From Oppiella nova (taxonomy: Eukaryota > Arthropoda > Arachnida > Sarcoptiformes > Oppiidae), in NCBI GenBank assembly GCA_905397405.1, contig CAJPVJ010000192.1, positions 1 to 31,164 of the forward strand: 31,164 nt of DNA. Reading direction: 5' to 3'. Made by a program: the position numbers and the translations under genes. Positions 18,918-27,897 of this stretch are shown in pieces (position 1 is the stretch's first letter; each line of letters begins with the position of its first letter). The notes under the pieces are model-generated. The model was not told the DNA's origin and did no database searches. It saw only the letters and a program-made list of their open reading frames with translations.

Positions 18918-20320
18918 CAAATTTATGCTCTCTTCCGCACCGAACCGTTCGAGCTCGGCAAGGTTGCAGATCTGGGCGATGCGCGGGGTGGAGAGGAAAC
19001 GGCGCCTGGCAATAAGGGCGTTGAAGGAGGCATAGTCGATGTACGACAGAAGGTAGGAGAGCGAGTTAATAATCGCGGCGGCCGGAAGGGCGTAGTACGC
19101 GGAAAGGCTAGACGTGTTCGAGCGCCGCTATAAGACGGTCAATGGGAGGCGCCGTGAAAATACGGCGGTAAAGCGGCTCCGGGACCCTGGCCTCCTTGAT
19201 GGGCTGGTGGTCGAGGATCGCACCGGGGAGGAAGCTGTCCAGCGACTTGGCAGCCAAGGCACAGAGCTGGGAAAAGAGCGGTGCGATTGCGGAATCTATA
19301 ATCTCTGCCACGTCGTCTCCAAGGACCGTCCGCAATTCGATGAGGTTTGCAAGGATGAAGGCGACCATTGCCATGCTTTCTTCGAAGTCTGCGAGGCGCC
19401 TGTTTATCTCGTCAAGCGCTGCGGAAAGGTTCTCGACAAGAGCGGCCTCGGGGAAAACGCCGAGGACAAACCGGATGGCATGGGCAAGACTCAGCATCTC
19501 ATCCCTCGGAATGTCCCTCGAGGAGAAGGAGGGGCAGTAATCAAGGTAGAGTTGGAAGAGACAGCTGAAAACGTTGTAGACGGAGATGCCTTCAAGCTCG
19601 TCCTCAGTCGAGTCTTCGTAGGCTCTGAGCCGCGTGCGCAGCCTCTCCAGCTCCAGCTCCACAGCCTGCTTTGCAACAAGCTGCTGGGTCTGAATGCAGT
19701 ATTTTTGAGAAAGCACGCGGCAGTTCCCACAGCTCACGGAGAAGCTGCGGTACCGCTCAAGCTCCTCGCGGAGGGTCTCGCGTTCCGCCATACAAACCTC
19801 CAATTCTTTCTTGTAGCGTTCTAGTACGGTGCGGCAGGTCTGGTGGCTGTCCAAAGCAGCCTCTTCCTCTTTCGTAGAGTTCAAATTGAATTTTCTCCTT
19901 GTGCAGACCGTTGTTGGGTGGTGCGAAACGACTGGTCTCTGCAGGAACATCTTTTCCTGTGAAACCGGCCTCCGAAGCGCTTTCCACCGGCACGTCCTTC
20001 TCTGAAATACTTTCCTCCGAGGTGCTTTCCTCTGAAATGCCTTGTCTTCAAGAGGGCGAATATAGCCGGGTATGTTGTCGAATTCGACGCTTTCATCGTC
20101 TAGGAGCGCATTAAGCTTTCTCTTTTTTTGTCAGCTCGGACTTTAGGCCGCGAATACGGCTTCCCACCCGCAGAAGAAGATCCGGTTCTTCTTTGCTAGT
20201 AGAAAGTCTCTCCATGCTGGACTCATGGATACAACTAGCTGGATCGTCAATGCTGACGCTTATACTGCCACTCGAGCGGACGATGGCAAAATATGGAGGT
20301 AGAATTAACATTATATTCAT
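18918..20320 (-). pseudogene. coiled-coil protein with a DIL (myosin-V cargo-binding) domain, frameshifted
   Basis: Starts near 20320 (MNIMLILPPYFAIVRS). A run of seven T at 20122-20128 causes a shift into the frame KRKLNALLDDESVEFDNIPG. Then follow a basic/serine-rich region, a coiled coil (TVLERYKKELEVCMAERETL, LEELERYRS) and a cysteine pair. The helical DIL domain follows: SVYNVFSCLFQLYLDY, SMAMVAFILANLIELRTVLG, IAPLFSQLCALAAKSLDSFL, LDHQPIKEA. After a shift at 19108 comes AAAIINSLSYLLSYIDYASF with NALIARRRFLS and LAELERF. The DIL domain binds cargo in class V myosins. No motor domain is present here, so it is either a stand-alone DIL protein or a truncated myosin. Confidence 0.65.
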
Positions 20321-20614
20321 GGGTAGCGAAAACGAGATTTATATATAAAATCAGATCAACGGTTATTTGATTAAAATATTCAATAAACTGCAGGTTAGAT
20401 GTAAAATCACGGCAAGGCTCCTTTTTAGAACAGATCGTCTCCTATTGCTTTATAAAACAGTCTGGGGATTAAAATAATTAGGATTAATCAAGAGTGGGTC
20501 TACAGTGTTTTTAAAAGGTGCTACGTTTATTCGGTGGGTGAGTAGTTACCCGTGGTACGATTGTATGACGGAGCTTGATGCGTTTCTGAATATGGCAGTC
20601 ACGAAATTGTTTAT
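20321..20614. other. AT-rich spacer at a composition change
   Basis: I see no gene. GC content drops here between the very GC-rich block to the left and the moderately GC-rich block to the right. It probably holds the promoters of the DIL gene (leftwards) and the RING gene (rightwards). Confidence 0.4.
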
Positions 20615-20662
20615 TTGTTTAGTTTTTCAGACAGACACAAAAAACATGGGGGAAACGAAAAC

Positions 20663-21103
20663 ATGGAGGAGGGGGAGGACTCTAGGGTTTTTTTAGAATG
20701 TGTGAAGGTTGGAGGCAGACTGCGGGTCAGAATCCTCAGCTCGAGCTACTACACAGACGCGAACTGCCAGTTCCCACGGAATATCAGAGAGGAAAACACG
20801 CTGTATAGCGTGCCTCCTGAGGCGATAAAGCTGATAATCAGGCCCACCAGCAAATATTACAGGATCGACCCGAAACTAATTACGGTTATACAGAATGTGA
20901 GCAAGAGGGCGCTGATAAAGAAGGTTTTTACGGATGCCGAGAACGACGAGTGCATAATCTGCATGTCTGAAAAGAAGTACTATGTGTTCTCGCCGTGCGG
21001 CCACTTTTACATATGTAAGGAATGCAAGGAGGGCGACATGGACAAGTGCCCGATATGCAGATCGAACATACGGGGCTATGTTCCCTATTCAGAGATGCAA
21101 TAA
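20663..21103 (+). CDS. RING-finger protein, probable E3 ubiquitin ligase
   Basis: An intact ORF of about 146 residues from the ATG at 20663 (MEEGEDSRVFLECVKV); an upstream ATG at 20615 adds 16 less plausible residues. The N-terminal part (GRLRVRILSSSYYTDANCQF, PPEAIKLII, YYRIDPKLI) is a compact beta-rich domain. The C-terminal RING reads CIICMSEKKYYVFSPCGHFY, ICKECKEG, then KCPICRSNI: Cys pairs, a Cys-Gly-His and the final C-P-I-C, as in C3HC4 fingers of Mdm2/IAP-like E3s. A GGGGG run stands about 15 bases before the start. It may work with E2s such as the UBC7 in this window, but nothing here shows partnership. Confidence 0.8.
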   Translation: MEEGEDSRVFLECVKVGGRLRVRILSSSYYTDANCQFPRNIREENTLYSVPPEAIKLIIRPTSKYYRIDPKLITVIQNVSKRALIKKVFTDAENDECIICMSEKKYYVFSPCGHFYICKECKEGDMDKCPICRSNIRGYVPYSEMQ

Positions 21104-21181
21104 AGACCGGATTAGTTAAGAGATAGGCCATGTGTGTTTAAAATGAACAGGTGATCCGCCGAGAATGAAATATGTAGAACC

Positions 21182-21200
21182 TAATTAAAAATTTTAATTA
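21182..21200. promoter_or_regulatory. AT palindrome upstream of a secreted-protein gene
   Basis: TAATTAAAA-A-TTTTAATTA, a perfect inverted repeat with 9-bp arms, ends 14 bases before the ATG at 21215. A copy with one base lost from its right arm (21997-22014) stands about 30 bases before the serpin ATG. It may be a shared promoter element of secreted-protein genes. Confidence 0.4.
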
Positions 21201-21214
21201 AGAGTAAAAATTTT

Positions 21215-21658
21215 ATGATGAAGGAGCCCATCGTAATGCTGATCTGCAGGTGTATTTTGGTGATTATCCTGTGGGGTGTTTGTGGAAGCATGGGGGGAGG
21301 ATGCACGAAGTCGGCAAATAAAATGCCTGAACAAGACAGTAAAGAAGAGGCTATAGAGTCGCTGGAGAAAGAGGGCAAGGAAGTTGGTAAGGAAATAGTG
21401 GAATTGAGAGATGAAAATAGGGAAAAGGATGAGAAGAGAATAGATAAGCTGGTTGAAGGAATTGCACATGATGAAAAGACTTTGGCGGACTTAGAAAAAG
21501 GGAGAGTGGAAATAAAAAATAAATTGGAAGCAGGACAATCTGAGAAGGGCAGTGAGCAGTCTAAACCGGAAGATACACAAGGAGGGAAGGGAGCAAAGAA
21601 GGTATATTCGGTTAGTGATGCTTTTAGTGATGATTTTGAGTCTAAATTGTGGGGTTAA
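21215..21658 (+). CDS. small secreted charged protein
   Basis: 147 residues. The N-terminus MMKEPIVMLICRCILVIILW is a signal peptide, with cleavage plausible around VCGS. The mature part is almost entirely Lys/Glu/Asp with heptad-like spacing (GKEIVELRDENREKDEKR, EIKNKLEAGQ), which suggests a coiled coil. A short C-terminal motif SVSDAFSDDFESKLWG resembles the end of the broken ORF at 27.7 kb. There is no known domain. Its position next to the serpin and the shared upstream palindrome suggest an exported host-interaction protein. Confidence 0.6.
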   Translation: MMKEPIVMLICRCILVIILWGVCGSMGGGCTKSANKMPEQDSKEEAIESLEKEGKEVGKEIVELRDENREKDEKRIDKLVEGIAHDEKTLADLEKGRVEIKNKLEAGQSEKGSEQSKPEDTQGGKGAKKVYSVSDAFSDDFESKLWG

Positions 21659-21996
21659 GAATGATATCACTTTTTTTGAGGATTTAATATGTACAGGGGC
21701 ATATGGGTCGATACCTTAGTATAAAAATTGAAATTAAATTGTGTCTTGAGAATTTTAATTATGTTTTATTTAATTTTCTGCCTTTCTAACTGGGTGGAGA
21801 TACGGTTGCTCGAGTATTAGAGCAGGACAGAAAGACGATAGCACGTGACATTAAGTGCCTAGTACTGTGTCTGTGAAAGGAAGTATCACTAGGGAGACGA
21901 TGGGTTATCACTAACGGGACTGGGCTATTTCCTTGTTCCCAGGACAGATGTTTGATTTCCGGTTCAATTTATGCAAAGAGGATCTCGATATTGCTT
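21659..21996. other. spacer between two secreted-protein genes
   Basis: AT-rich, with no ORF of note. It includes a partial copy of the TTTTAATTA motif near 21750. It probably carries the terminator of the first gene and the promoter of the serpin. Confidence 0.4.
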
Positions 21997-22044
21997 TAAT
22001 TAAAAATTTTAATATAAAATAAATACCTGAGATCAAAGCCATCT

Positions 22045-23235
22045 ATGTTGGGGCTGTTGTCGGTTGTGAGTCTGTTGTTGTGCTGTGATGCAGCAAGCGA
22101 TGTGGGGTGGATGAGGAACTGGCTTGAGGGCCTGGGAGGGGAAAAGTACAGAAAACATGACAGGAAATACGATTTCATGACTGTCAGGGACTTTATCAGG
22201 AACAGCAGCGACAAGTGCTCGAATGTTTTCTCGCCAATCTGCAGCGAGTTGAATGTCCTCCTGCAGGCGTGTTCGGGGGAGTACGGCGGGGGTGTGAGGA
22301 CGGAGGCCAAGGCACACATGGACAGAGTGGTCGGTGCACTGGATGCTATGGACAGGAAGAAGTTTACGGCGCTGAACAAGGTGTACACGCCAGAAAGCTG
22401 GACGAGTATGCTTCCGGACATGCCCGAGGATGTCGCGAAGACGTACTCACCAGGCGATAAGGCCCAATGCACCGGATTGATAGGCGATCATGTGGAGTGG
22501 GTGAAAAGGGAGTCCAGGGGTAAGTTGGAGAGCTCGTTGGATGTTGAAATGTTCTTGAGTGAGATGGGGATATACGCGTCGCTGGTCTATTTCAAAGATG
22601 AGTGGTACAGCAAATTCAACAGGGAGAGGACTACAGAGCGTAATTTCCATTTGAACAAGAAGAAGGCAGTGAGGAGGAAGTTCATGATAATAGAAAAATA
22701 CTTTCTGTACTACCAGCACGAGGATTGTAAGTCAAATCGCAGATTTAACCTGGTGGCTGTTCCCTATAAGAATGAGGATATAAAGCAGCACGGTGTGAAC
22801 CAGGGCGAGTTTATGCGGTACATGATCTACCTGGTTCCGAAGAAGACAGAGGCAAACCTGAACGGGGTGTGGAAGGAGTTCTGCAAGGTGACGCAACGGG
22901 ACATTAAGTGTCTGCTGCGGAGGTGCAAGCAGGACAGGGAGATAAGGCTGAGGATACCTCGGATCAAGAAGCTGAGGTCGAAGCTTGATCTGAGGGATGT
23001 TCTCAGGAGGACGTACGGGAGCGGGCCTGCGGAGTTCATCAAGTCGATGATGGTGGGGTTTATCGATGTGAATGAGAAGGGGGCGGAGGCAGCGGCGCTT
23101 GTGAAGGCGTGTGTGGCGGATGACTGCGGGGATGATGTTCCTGCACTGTGCATCAAGGCGAACAGACCATACATTTGCATTGTGTATGACAAGACAGAGA
23201 ACAGGATCTTTTTTGTGGTGAAGGATGTTGGGTGA
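22045..23235 (+). CDS. secreted serpin
   Basis: 396 residues with signal peptide MLGLLSVVSLLLCCDAASD. Serpin landmarks: NVFSPICSELNVLLQA (helix B region), KVYTPESWTSMLPDM, and near the C-terminus GFIDVNEKGAEAAALVKACV, the hinge and first part of the reactive-centre loop. KANRPYICIVYDKTENRIFF, the final strands, follows. The hinge Gly is residue 346. Counting from it puts P1 near Asp360 within VADDCGDD; the loop is a few residues longer than usual, so P1 could shift slightly. Small residues in the hinge (A, E, A, A, A) suggest an inhibitory serpin. Serpins are rare in microsporidia but known from Nosema bombycis, where they are secreted against host defence proteases. The ORF is intact. Confidence 0.85.
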   Translation: MLGLLSVVSLLLCCDAASDVGWMRNWLEGLGGEKYRKHDRKYDFMTVRDFIRNSSDKCSNVFSPICSELNVLLQACSGEYGGGVRTEAKAHMDRVVGALDAMDRKKFTALNKVYTPESWTSMLPDMPEDVAKTYSPGDKAQCTGLIGDHVEWVKRESRGKLESSLDVEMFLSEMGIYASLVYFKDEWYSKFNRERTTERNFHLNKKKAVRRKFMIIEKYFLYYQHEDCKSNRRFNLVAVPYKNEDIKQHGVNQGEFMRYMIYLVPKKTEANLNGVWKEFCKVTQRDIKCLLRRCKQDREIRLRIPRIKKLRSKLDLRDVLRRTYGSGPAEFIKSMMVGFIDVNEKGAEAAALVKACVADDCGDDVPALCIKANRPYICIVYDKTENRIFFVVKDVG

Positions 23236-23275
23236 ATGAAACGCTAAAGTTAATATGTTTTAAGGGGGTTACGAC

Positions 23276-23525
23276 ATGTCTTATGATTTTGACCTTCTTT
23301 TTCAGCAGGAAATCGACAGGAGGGCCATCTCATCTTCAGGCCTACCACCTCCTGCGGCATTTGGGTGTATGGAAGTTCCTGGAGAGCTCATCTCTTTCTT
23401 CAGAAACGCTCTGTTATTCTACGCCTTTCCTCCTCTACGTGCTTGGGCTTCTAGAAATAGTTGAGCTATTATTAGGAAAAGAAGCTGTAGAGATAGTAAT
23501 TTACTCACCAAAAACATATAAATGA
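23276..23525 (+). pseudogene. possible small broken ORF after the serpin
   Basis: From the ATG at 23276 one frame encodes MSYDFDLLFQQEIDRRAISS and PGELISFFRNALLFYAF, then becomes Arg/Trp-rich and stops. The overlapping frame continues sensibly with LYVLGLLEIVELLLGKEAVE and ends at 23525. A one-base shift near 23430 would join them into a protein of about 80 residues. I do not recognise it, and it could be a chance ORF. Confidence 0.35.
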
Positions 23526-24042
23526 AGATTTTGATTTAATTCTTAACAGAAGATCGTATTAAATGTTTAATTTGTACTGATGAGTTTGAAGAAAATCAAT
23601 TGATTGGGAAGTTCAATAGATGTAGTTATTATTAGGTTTTCATCTTCAGAAGGAAGGTTAACACCATATCTACTTCCAGAATTAAAAATATATCTTAATC
23701 CTGTTTTTGATTTTAATATAATATTACCACCTTTTAGGTTTAAAACTACATTTTTGTGTTGATATTATTGTAATCATTTATAGACAACAACAAGCACTAT
23801 TATATAAAATTGATTACTTAAGTGATTAATTATATGATAAACTATATGGTTGCCTATTTCCATAGAGTGGTGTAGTGCTTGTGTATCAAAAGTGAATGTA
23901 ACAACACAATGAGTGTCATGCTACATAGGGCGGTGGTTTTACATACGATAACATTATGCTATACACGATATCTCAGGGTTCAGCAGCGTAAATACTTTAT
24001 ATGTCGACATAACATAAATAGGTTTTTTGCCCCAACATTGAG
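23526..24042. other. AT-rich spacer
   Basis: About 500 AT-rich bases with no convincing gene. The end (TTTTTTGCCCCAACATTGAG before ATG) is a typical microsporidian start region for the next gene. Confidence 0.5.
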
Positions 24043-27000
24043 ATGGGTTTAAAAACACCGTATTTGGAAGCAATACAGAGTATTCCAGGCGAGACCGCCC
24101 ACGAAAAATATTGCTGGATCGCGACCGAAATAAAGGCCCAAATCGCGGGGGGCGCAAGTCTTGAAGAGATCGTCAAGACGGAGAAATTCCCGCAGCATCT
24201 GTCTGGGCTGTTCAAGATTGAGGCCGCGAAAATACTGAACAGAACCGGACACAAGAGCCAGGGCAGTTATGAAGCGATCGCAGAGAGTCTGAAATCCGAG
24301 AACAGCGAGATTGTGATTAGGGCCTTGCAGGCGAACGAGTTCTTCAACGGCACGAACATGAGCATCACTAACGTTGATTACTTCATTAACAACCTTTTTC
24401 CGTATGTCTCGTACGACACCAGATGCAAGATGGTCAGGAAACTAGCACGCTGTCTTTTTGCAAGGAACACTCAGCTCGCGGAGAAGTTCTATGAGGCGAT
24501 TCTTTCTTCTTACGGAATAGACAGAGCAATGCCCCTTTTGCCGGCTTGTTCTGAGCCCTTTATCATCGATATGATTGTTAAGCACAGGATCGTACTTTCC
24601 ATGGGCAAGGTCAAAGTGTTGTATAAGAGATATCCGAATCTGGTAGTGTGGTATTTGAAACTGAGTAATCCAGCACTAAAGGATCCTTTGAAGCGATCAA
24701 CCCACCACGTTAACATTCATGGATACGTGAATTTCCTGCCGAGGCTGATAAAACGAAAGTTGACGGCGTTTATTGAAATCTACGAGATGCACGGAGGGAA
24801 CGTTCCAGCATTGTGGCTAAGTAATAAACGAGCGAAGCGATTCGCACGGAACGCGAGAGAGCATTATCTGGAGAAGCCAAAGGTTTTCTTTAAACTGTTG
24901 ATACCGGAAAAGATCAAGGAGGAGGACATGAAAACGATGCTGCCGAAGATGCTGCCTGGTAAGATCGAAAAATTCGACACAAACCGGATGCTACAACATC
25001 TGAAGCACTATCCGAAGAAGAAGTCCGTATCGCTTTTGCTCGAATCCTACAAAAATGCCTACGAGGAGAATCTCTTGGACAAAGAGAAAAACGTGACCGC
25101 GGAGCTGATGAAGATACTACCCGCGGAAGAGCGGGTTAGGCAGGGGAGGATAAAGGTGAGGAAAGAAGAGGAAAAAAACACTACCAATAAGAGCCACGAA
25201 CTCACATGGAGATGTTACCTGCCGACGGAGGAAGTATTGCCGAAGATACGAGAGCAGATAGCCAAAACGCCGGACATGTACGAGAGAGAAATCTTGGTAT
25301 CGCAAATGTTGTTTTGCTGTGAAGTGAACGAGGATCACGAGGCGCTGCTGGAAGTGTTTGAATACGTCAGAGACAGACACAGGAACGAAATGTGTTGGTT
25401 TCATCACGCATTCATAATGAATGTGCAGAGAATACACGATACACTGCATCTGAGCAAGGTCCATAATGATGTGCTGTTTGAAATCGTTCGGCGGATGTAT
25501 GTTAAGGCGGAGATATCCGATTTTCGTAGTGTTTCTGTGAATTTTCTGGAGAAAGCTGTGCATTTCCGGCTTAATAGCGGTTCGCCACCAGAGCCGATTC
25601 TGGAGATGATATTCTTTGTAGTATCGCATGGCTATTATTCTCACTGGAACTTTCTCACTGACTATGCAGAATACGAGAGGTTGTGCCTTCTTCATTTCTT
25701 GCGGCTGGCTGAACAGGAACGTAATGCGGCCGGGGACACATGGAGCGAGATTAAGTTCAAAACCGTGTCGAGTCTGATCGAGTCGATGTATGGATTTAAT
25801 GAGAGGCATACGGAGTTGCCCAAGTCTAAGATGGCGTCTTTGTCTGTAAAGGACTATCCATGGCTTTTTGACGAGCTTGAGAGAATGCTGGAGGAGGGCT
25901 GTGATCGCAACATGCTGAACACGTTGAAGACAACTTTGAAGAAGCATGAGACAGATATTCACTATCGCCTGTGGCCATCTGAACAGGACGCTGCTACAAT
26001 TGATATAAAAACTCTGAAGAGGGACCCACAGAGGATTCTCACAAACTGGGAGAAATACTTTGAAGAATGCGAAAAAAATCATTATTCTGGGGCTGTGTAC
26101 CGTTTTGTCAGATCTGTACGCTGGTATAACGATATTCCAGTCAAGTTTGTCGAGCGATGTGTCAGAGGCATCATGGAAGACAGGAATGGCCATTTGCTAA
26201 GATTATTAGCGTTGCTGGTTGATGGTGAAACCTTCGCAGAGTTCATAGTGCCGCTGTTGCCGACGGAGAATAAGATCGATGTGAGGGGAGAAAACGCAAA
26301 AGAGAGTTTTTCGCTGATACACAGCATTCCAGCAGGAATGAAAGTTGCAGATCCGCCGGTGCCACTGGAATTAATCGAAAGGCTCTGCTCGGGAGATTAT
26401 TTGGTGAGTGCTCTGCCCGCGCTGAACAACAGTTGTAGGAGAACTTCGGTAGCGAAAGTGATTCCATTCGCTAAGCATTTGTCAAGCCAACGTGTTTCCG
26501 TTGCAAAACACGGGGTCAGACTGATGGATATGGTGGATAGGATCGAGCAGCTCTGCGAGTTTCTGTCGATCCATTGGAATCAGGAGGAACATTACTCCGC
26601 TAGAATAATAGTGTTTGAAAAGGCGCAGCATCTGTTCAGCAGAATGCCAGGCCCGATGACTTGGTCGTTGATGAAAATGCTGATCTCGACAATCGCGGAG
26701 AAGGAGGAGCCACTGCTGTCGCCATGGCCGTTCAACGTAAGGGATGTGCCGAACGAATATGTCGCGGAATACATGAAAATGGTGCAGGAAATGATCGACA
26801 GGCTGGAGCACGGGACAAAATCATATGTGCGCTCTTTTGTGGAAAGTATCGACACCAGGATCTGTAACATTTTGCCGGAGGAGTTCCTGAAGGAGCTGCT
26901 CAAAAGATATCTGTTCGACGAGACTCGGAATAAGGTGAGCCCGGCAGATGCCACTCTGACGCTCCTGACCACGATGTATTTTGAGACGACGGGAGAGAGA

Positions 27001-27585
27001 TTGGAGCAGAGGTTGGAGGTGTTTTCAGGAATTTTCGTAGAGGCGGTGAGAAGCAAATGGAAAGTCCCTGATTCTCCTCTTTATCGCTCCAACGCTGTGC
27101 GAATGCTGATTACTAGAATTGTGTATTCTAAACTAAAGCCGGAAACCTGGTCGGTGGTAATAAATCGGGTTCTTGAAACCTTCCTATCGGTTCTTACGCA
27201 CGAGGACGACGCAAAGTGTTACCTTTTATTGATCTACGCGCAGGAATGGACCGAGGCGAAAGCACCGAAAGAGTTTGCAAACAGAATAGGTGAAAAACTC
27301 GCAAAGCTGATGCAGATGTACACGCCCCTGTTCAGTTACTACATTGCAGACGCTTTGAAAGACTTCTTGACACAAAGCAACTTTGGGGATTGCGGAGATG
27401 TCCTTCGTGAGGTCTCTGAGGCCCTTGGTGAGTTCGGCACGATCGAAGCTTGTTACACGGCTGTGCAGGTGCTATTGCTTCAGAACAAGAAAAATGATGT
27501 TGATAGTTATGTACCTCTTTTGATGAAGCTCGGGAAAACGGATCATCCTGCGGTGAAGAGTCTTGTTAATTATATGCTACAATAA
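24043..27585 (+). CDS. 1180-residue helical protein of unknown function
   Basis: An uninterrupted intronless ORF, the longest in the window, preceded by GCCCC within 20 bases of the ATG. There is no signal peptide and no obvious membrane segment. The protein is helical throughout, with repeated hydrophobic/charged units (YVNFLPRLIKRKLTAFIEIY, EREILVSQMLFCCEV, LLRLLALLVDGETFAEFIV, SVVINRVLETFLSVL). This suggests a HEAT/ARM-like alpha-solenoid. A Lys/Glu-rich low-complexity patch (RKEEEKNTTNK) lies about a third of the way in. I see no enzymatic motif. Its intact state over 3.5 kb, beside damaged genes, implies selection or recent arrival. I cannot name it. Confidence 0.7.
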   Translation: MGLKTPYLEAIQSIPGETAHEKYCWIATEIKAQIAGGASLEEIVKTEKFPQHLSGLFKIEAAKILNRTGHKSQGSYEAIAESLKSENSEIVIRALQANEFFNGTNMSITNVDYFINNLFPYVSYDTRCKMVRKLARCLFARNTQLAEKFYEAILSSYGIDRAMPLLPACSEPFIIDMIVKHRIVLSMGKVKVLYKRYPNLVVWYLKLSNPALKDPLKRSTHHVNIHGYVNFLPRLIKRKLTAFIEIYEMHGGNVPALWLSNKRAKRFARNAREHYLEKPKVFFKLLIPEKIKEEDMKTMLPKMLPGKIEKFDTNRMLQHLKHYPKKKSVSLLLESYKNAYEENLLDKEKNVTAELMKILPAEERVRQGRIKVRKEEEKNTTNKSHELTWRCYLPTEEVLPKIREQIAKTPDMYEREILVSQMLFCCEVNEDHEALLEVFEYVRDRHRNEMCWFHHAFIMNVQRIHDTLHLSKVHNDVLFEIVRRMYVKAEISDFRSVSVNFLEKAVHFRLNSGSPPEPILEMIFFVVSHGYYSHWNFLTDYAEYERLCLLHFLRLAEQERNAAGDTWSEIKFKTVSSLIESMYGFNERHTELPKSKMASLSVKDYPWLFDELERMLEEGCDRNMLNTLKTTLKKHETDIHYRLWPSEQDAATIDIKTLKRDPQRILTNWEKYFEECEKNHYSGAVYRFVRSVRWYNDIPVKFVERCVRGIMEDRNGHLLRLLALLVDGETFAEFIVPLLPTENKIDVRGENAKESFSLIHSIPAGMKVADPPVPLELIERLCSGDYLVSALPALNNSCRRTSVAKVIPFAKHLSSQRVSVAKHGVRLMDMVDRIEQLCEFLSIHWNQEEHYSARIIVFEKAQHLFSRMPGPMTWSLMKMLISTIAEKEEPLLSPWPFNVRDVPNEYVAEYMKMVQEMIDRLEHGTKSYVRSFVESIDTRICNILPEEFLKELLKRYLFDETRNKVSPADATLTLLTTMYFETTGERLEQRLEVFSGIFVEAVRSKWKVPDSPLYRSNAVRMLITRIVYSKLKPETWSVVINRVLETFLSVLTHEDDAKCYLLLIYAQEWTEAKAPKEFANRIGEKLAKLMQMYTPLFSYYIADALKDFLTQSNFGDCGDVLREVSEALGEFGTIEACYTAVQVLLLQNKKNDVDSYVPLLMKLGKTDHPAVKSLVNYMLQ

Positions 27586-27686
27586 AATTCAGATTGGTTA
27601 ATGTTGTTTTAGTTAAAGGAAGATTCTAAGATGGGGGATCGATGAGATATGTGTTAGAAGGGGGGATTGTTATTCTACCGGGTGTG

Positions 27687-27882
27687 CATGATGTTGTCGA
27701 ATAAAGTGTTTTTGTTGGCAGTGTGGAGTGGGACGGTTATCTTCTATGCGTCCTCTGATGATAACACACGCATCATAATGCGTGTGTCAGCGACTTCAAG
27801 GATGCGCTGGACCAATTGGGTGATCGAATGAAATCTACAGACTTTTTTTCAAGCTTTAGCGACTCCGAAAGGTGGGACAGTT
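27687..27882 (+). pseudogene. broken small secreted-protein gene
   Basis: Starting near 27687, one frame gives MMLSNKVFLLAVWSGTVIFY followed by ASSDDN, a signal peptide, and runs to a TGA. The other frame from about 27787 gives SDFKDALDQLGDRMKSTDFF and SSFSDSERWDS, then TAG. Joined by a one-base shift they form a protein of about 64 residues. Its C-terminal FSDSERW resembles the FSDDFESKLW end of the secreted protein at 21.2 kb, so the two may be paralogues. A strong hairpin (27764-27787) sits at the frame change. Confidence 0.45.
27764..27787. repeat. perfect inverted repeat (10-bp arms, CATA loop)
   Basis: ACACACGCAT-CATA-ATGCGTGTGT. The arms are perfectly complementary, and it lies inside the broken secreted ORF where the frame appears to change. 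It may be a hairpin in RNA or a chance palindrome. Confidence 0.6.
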
Positions 27883-27897
27883 AGATAAATCTAAACC

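Noticed and set aside
19114-19824. 236-codon plus-strand ORF opposite the DIL gene
   Set aside because: The minus strand shows a coiled coil and DIL motifs, so the plus frame is a shadow.
25117-26193. 358-codon minus-strand ORF inside the 1180-residue gene
   Set aside because: Antisense of a long intact gene that has a good start context; the minus product lacks any domain.
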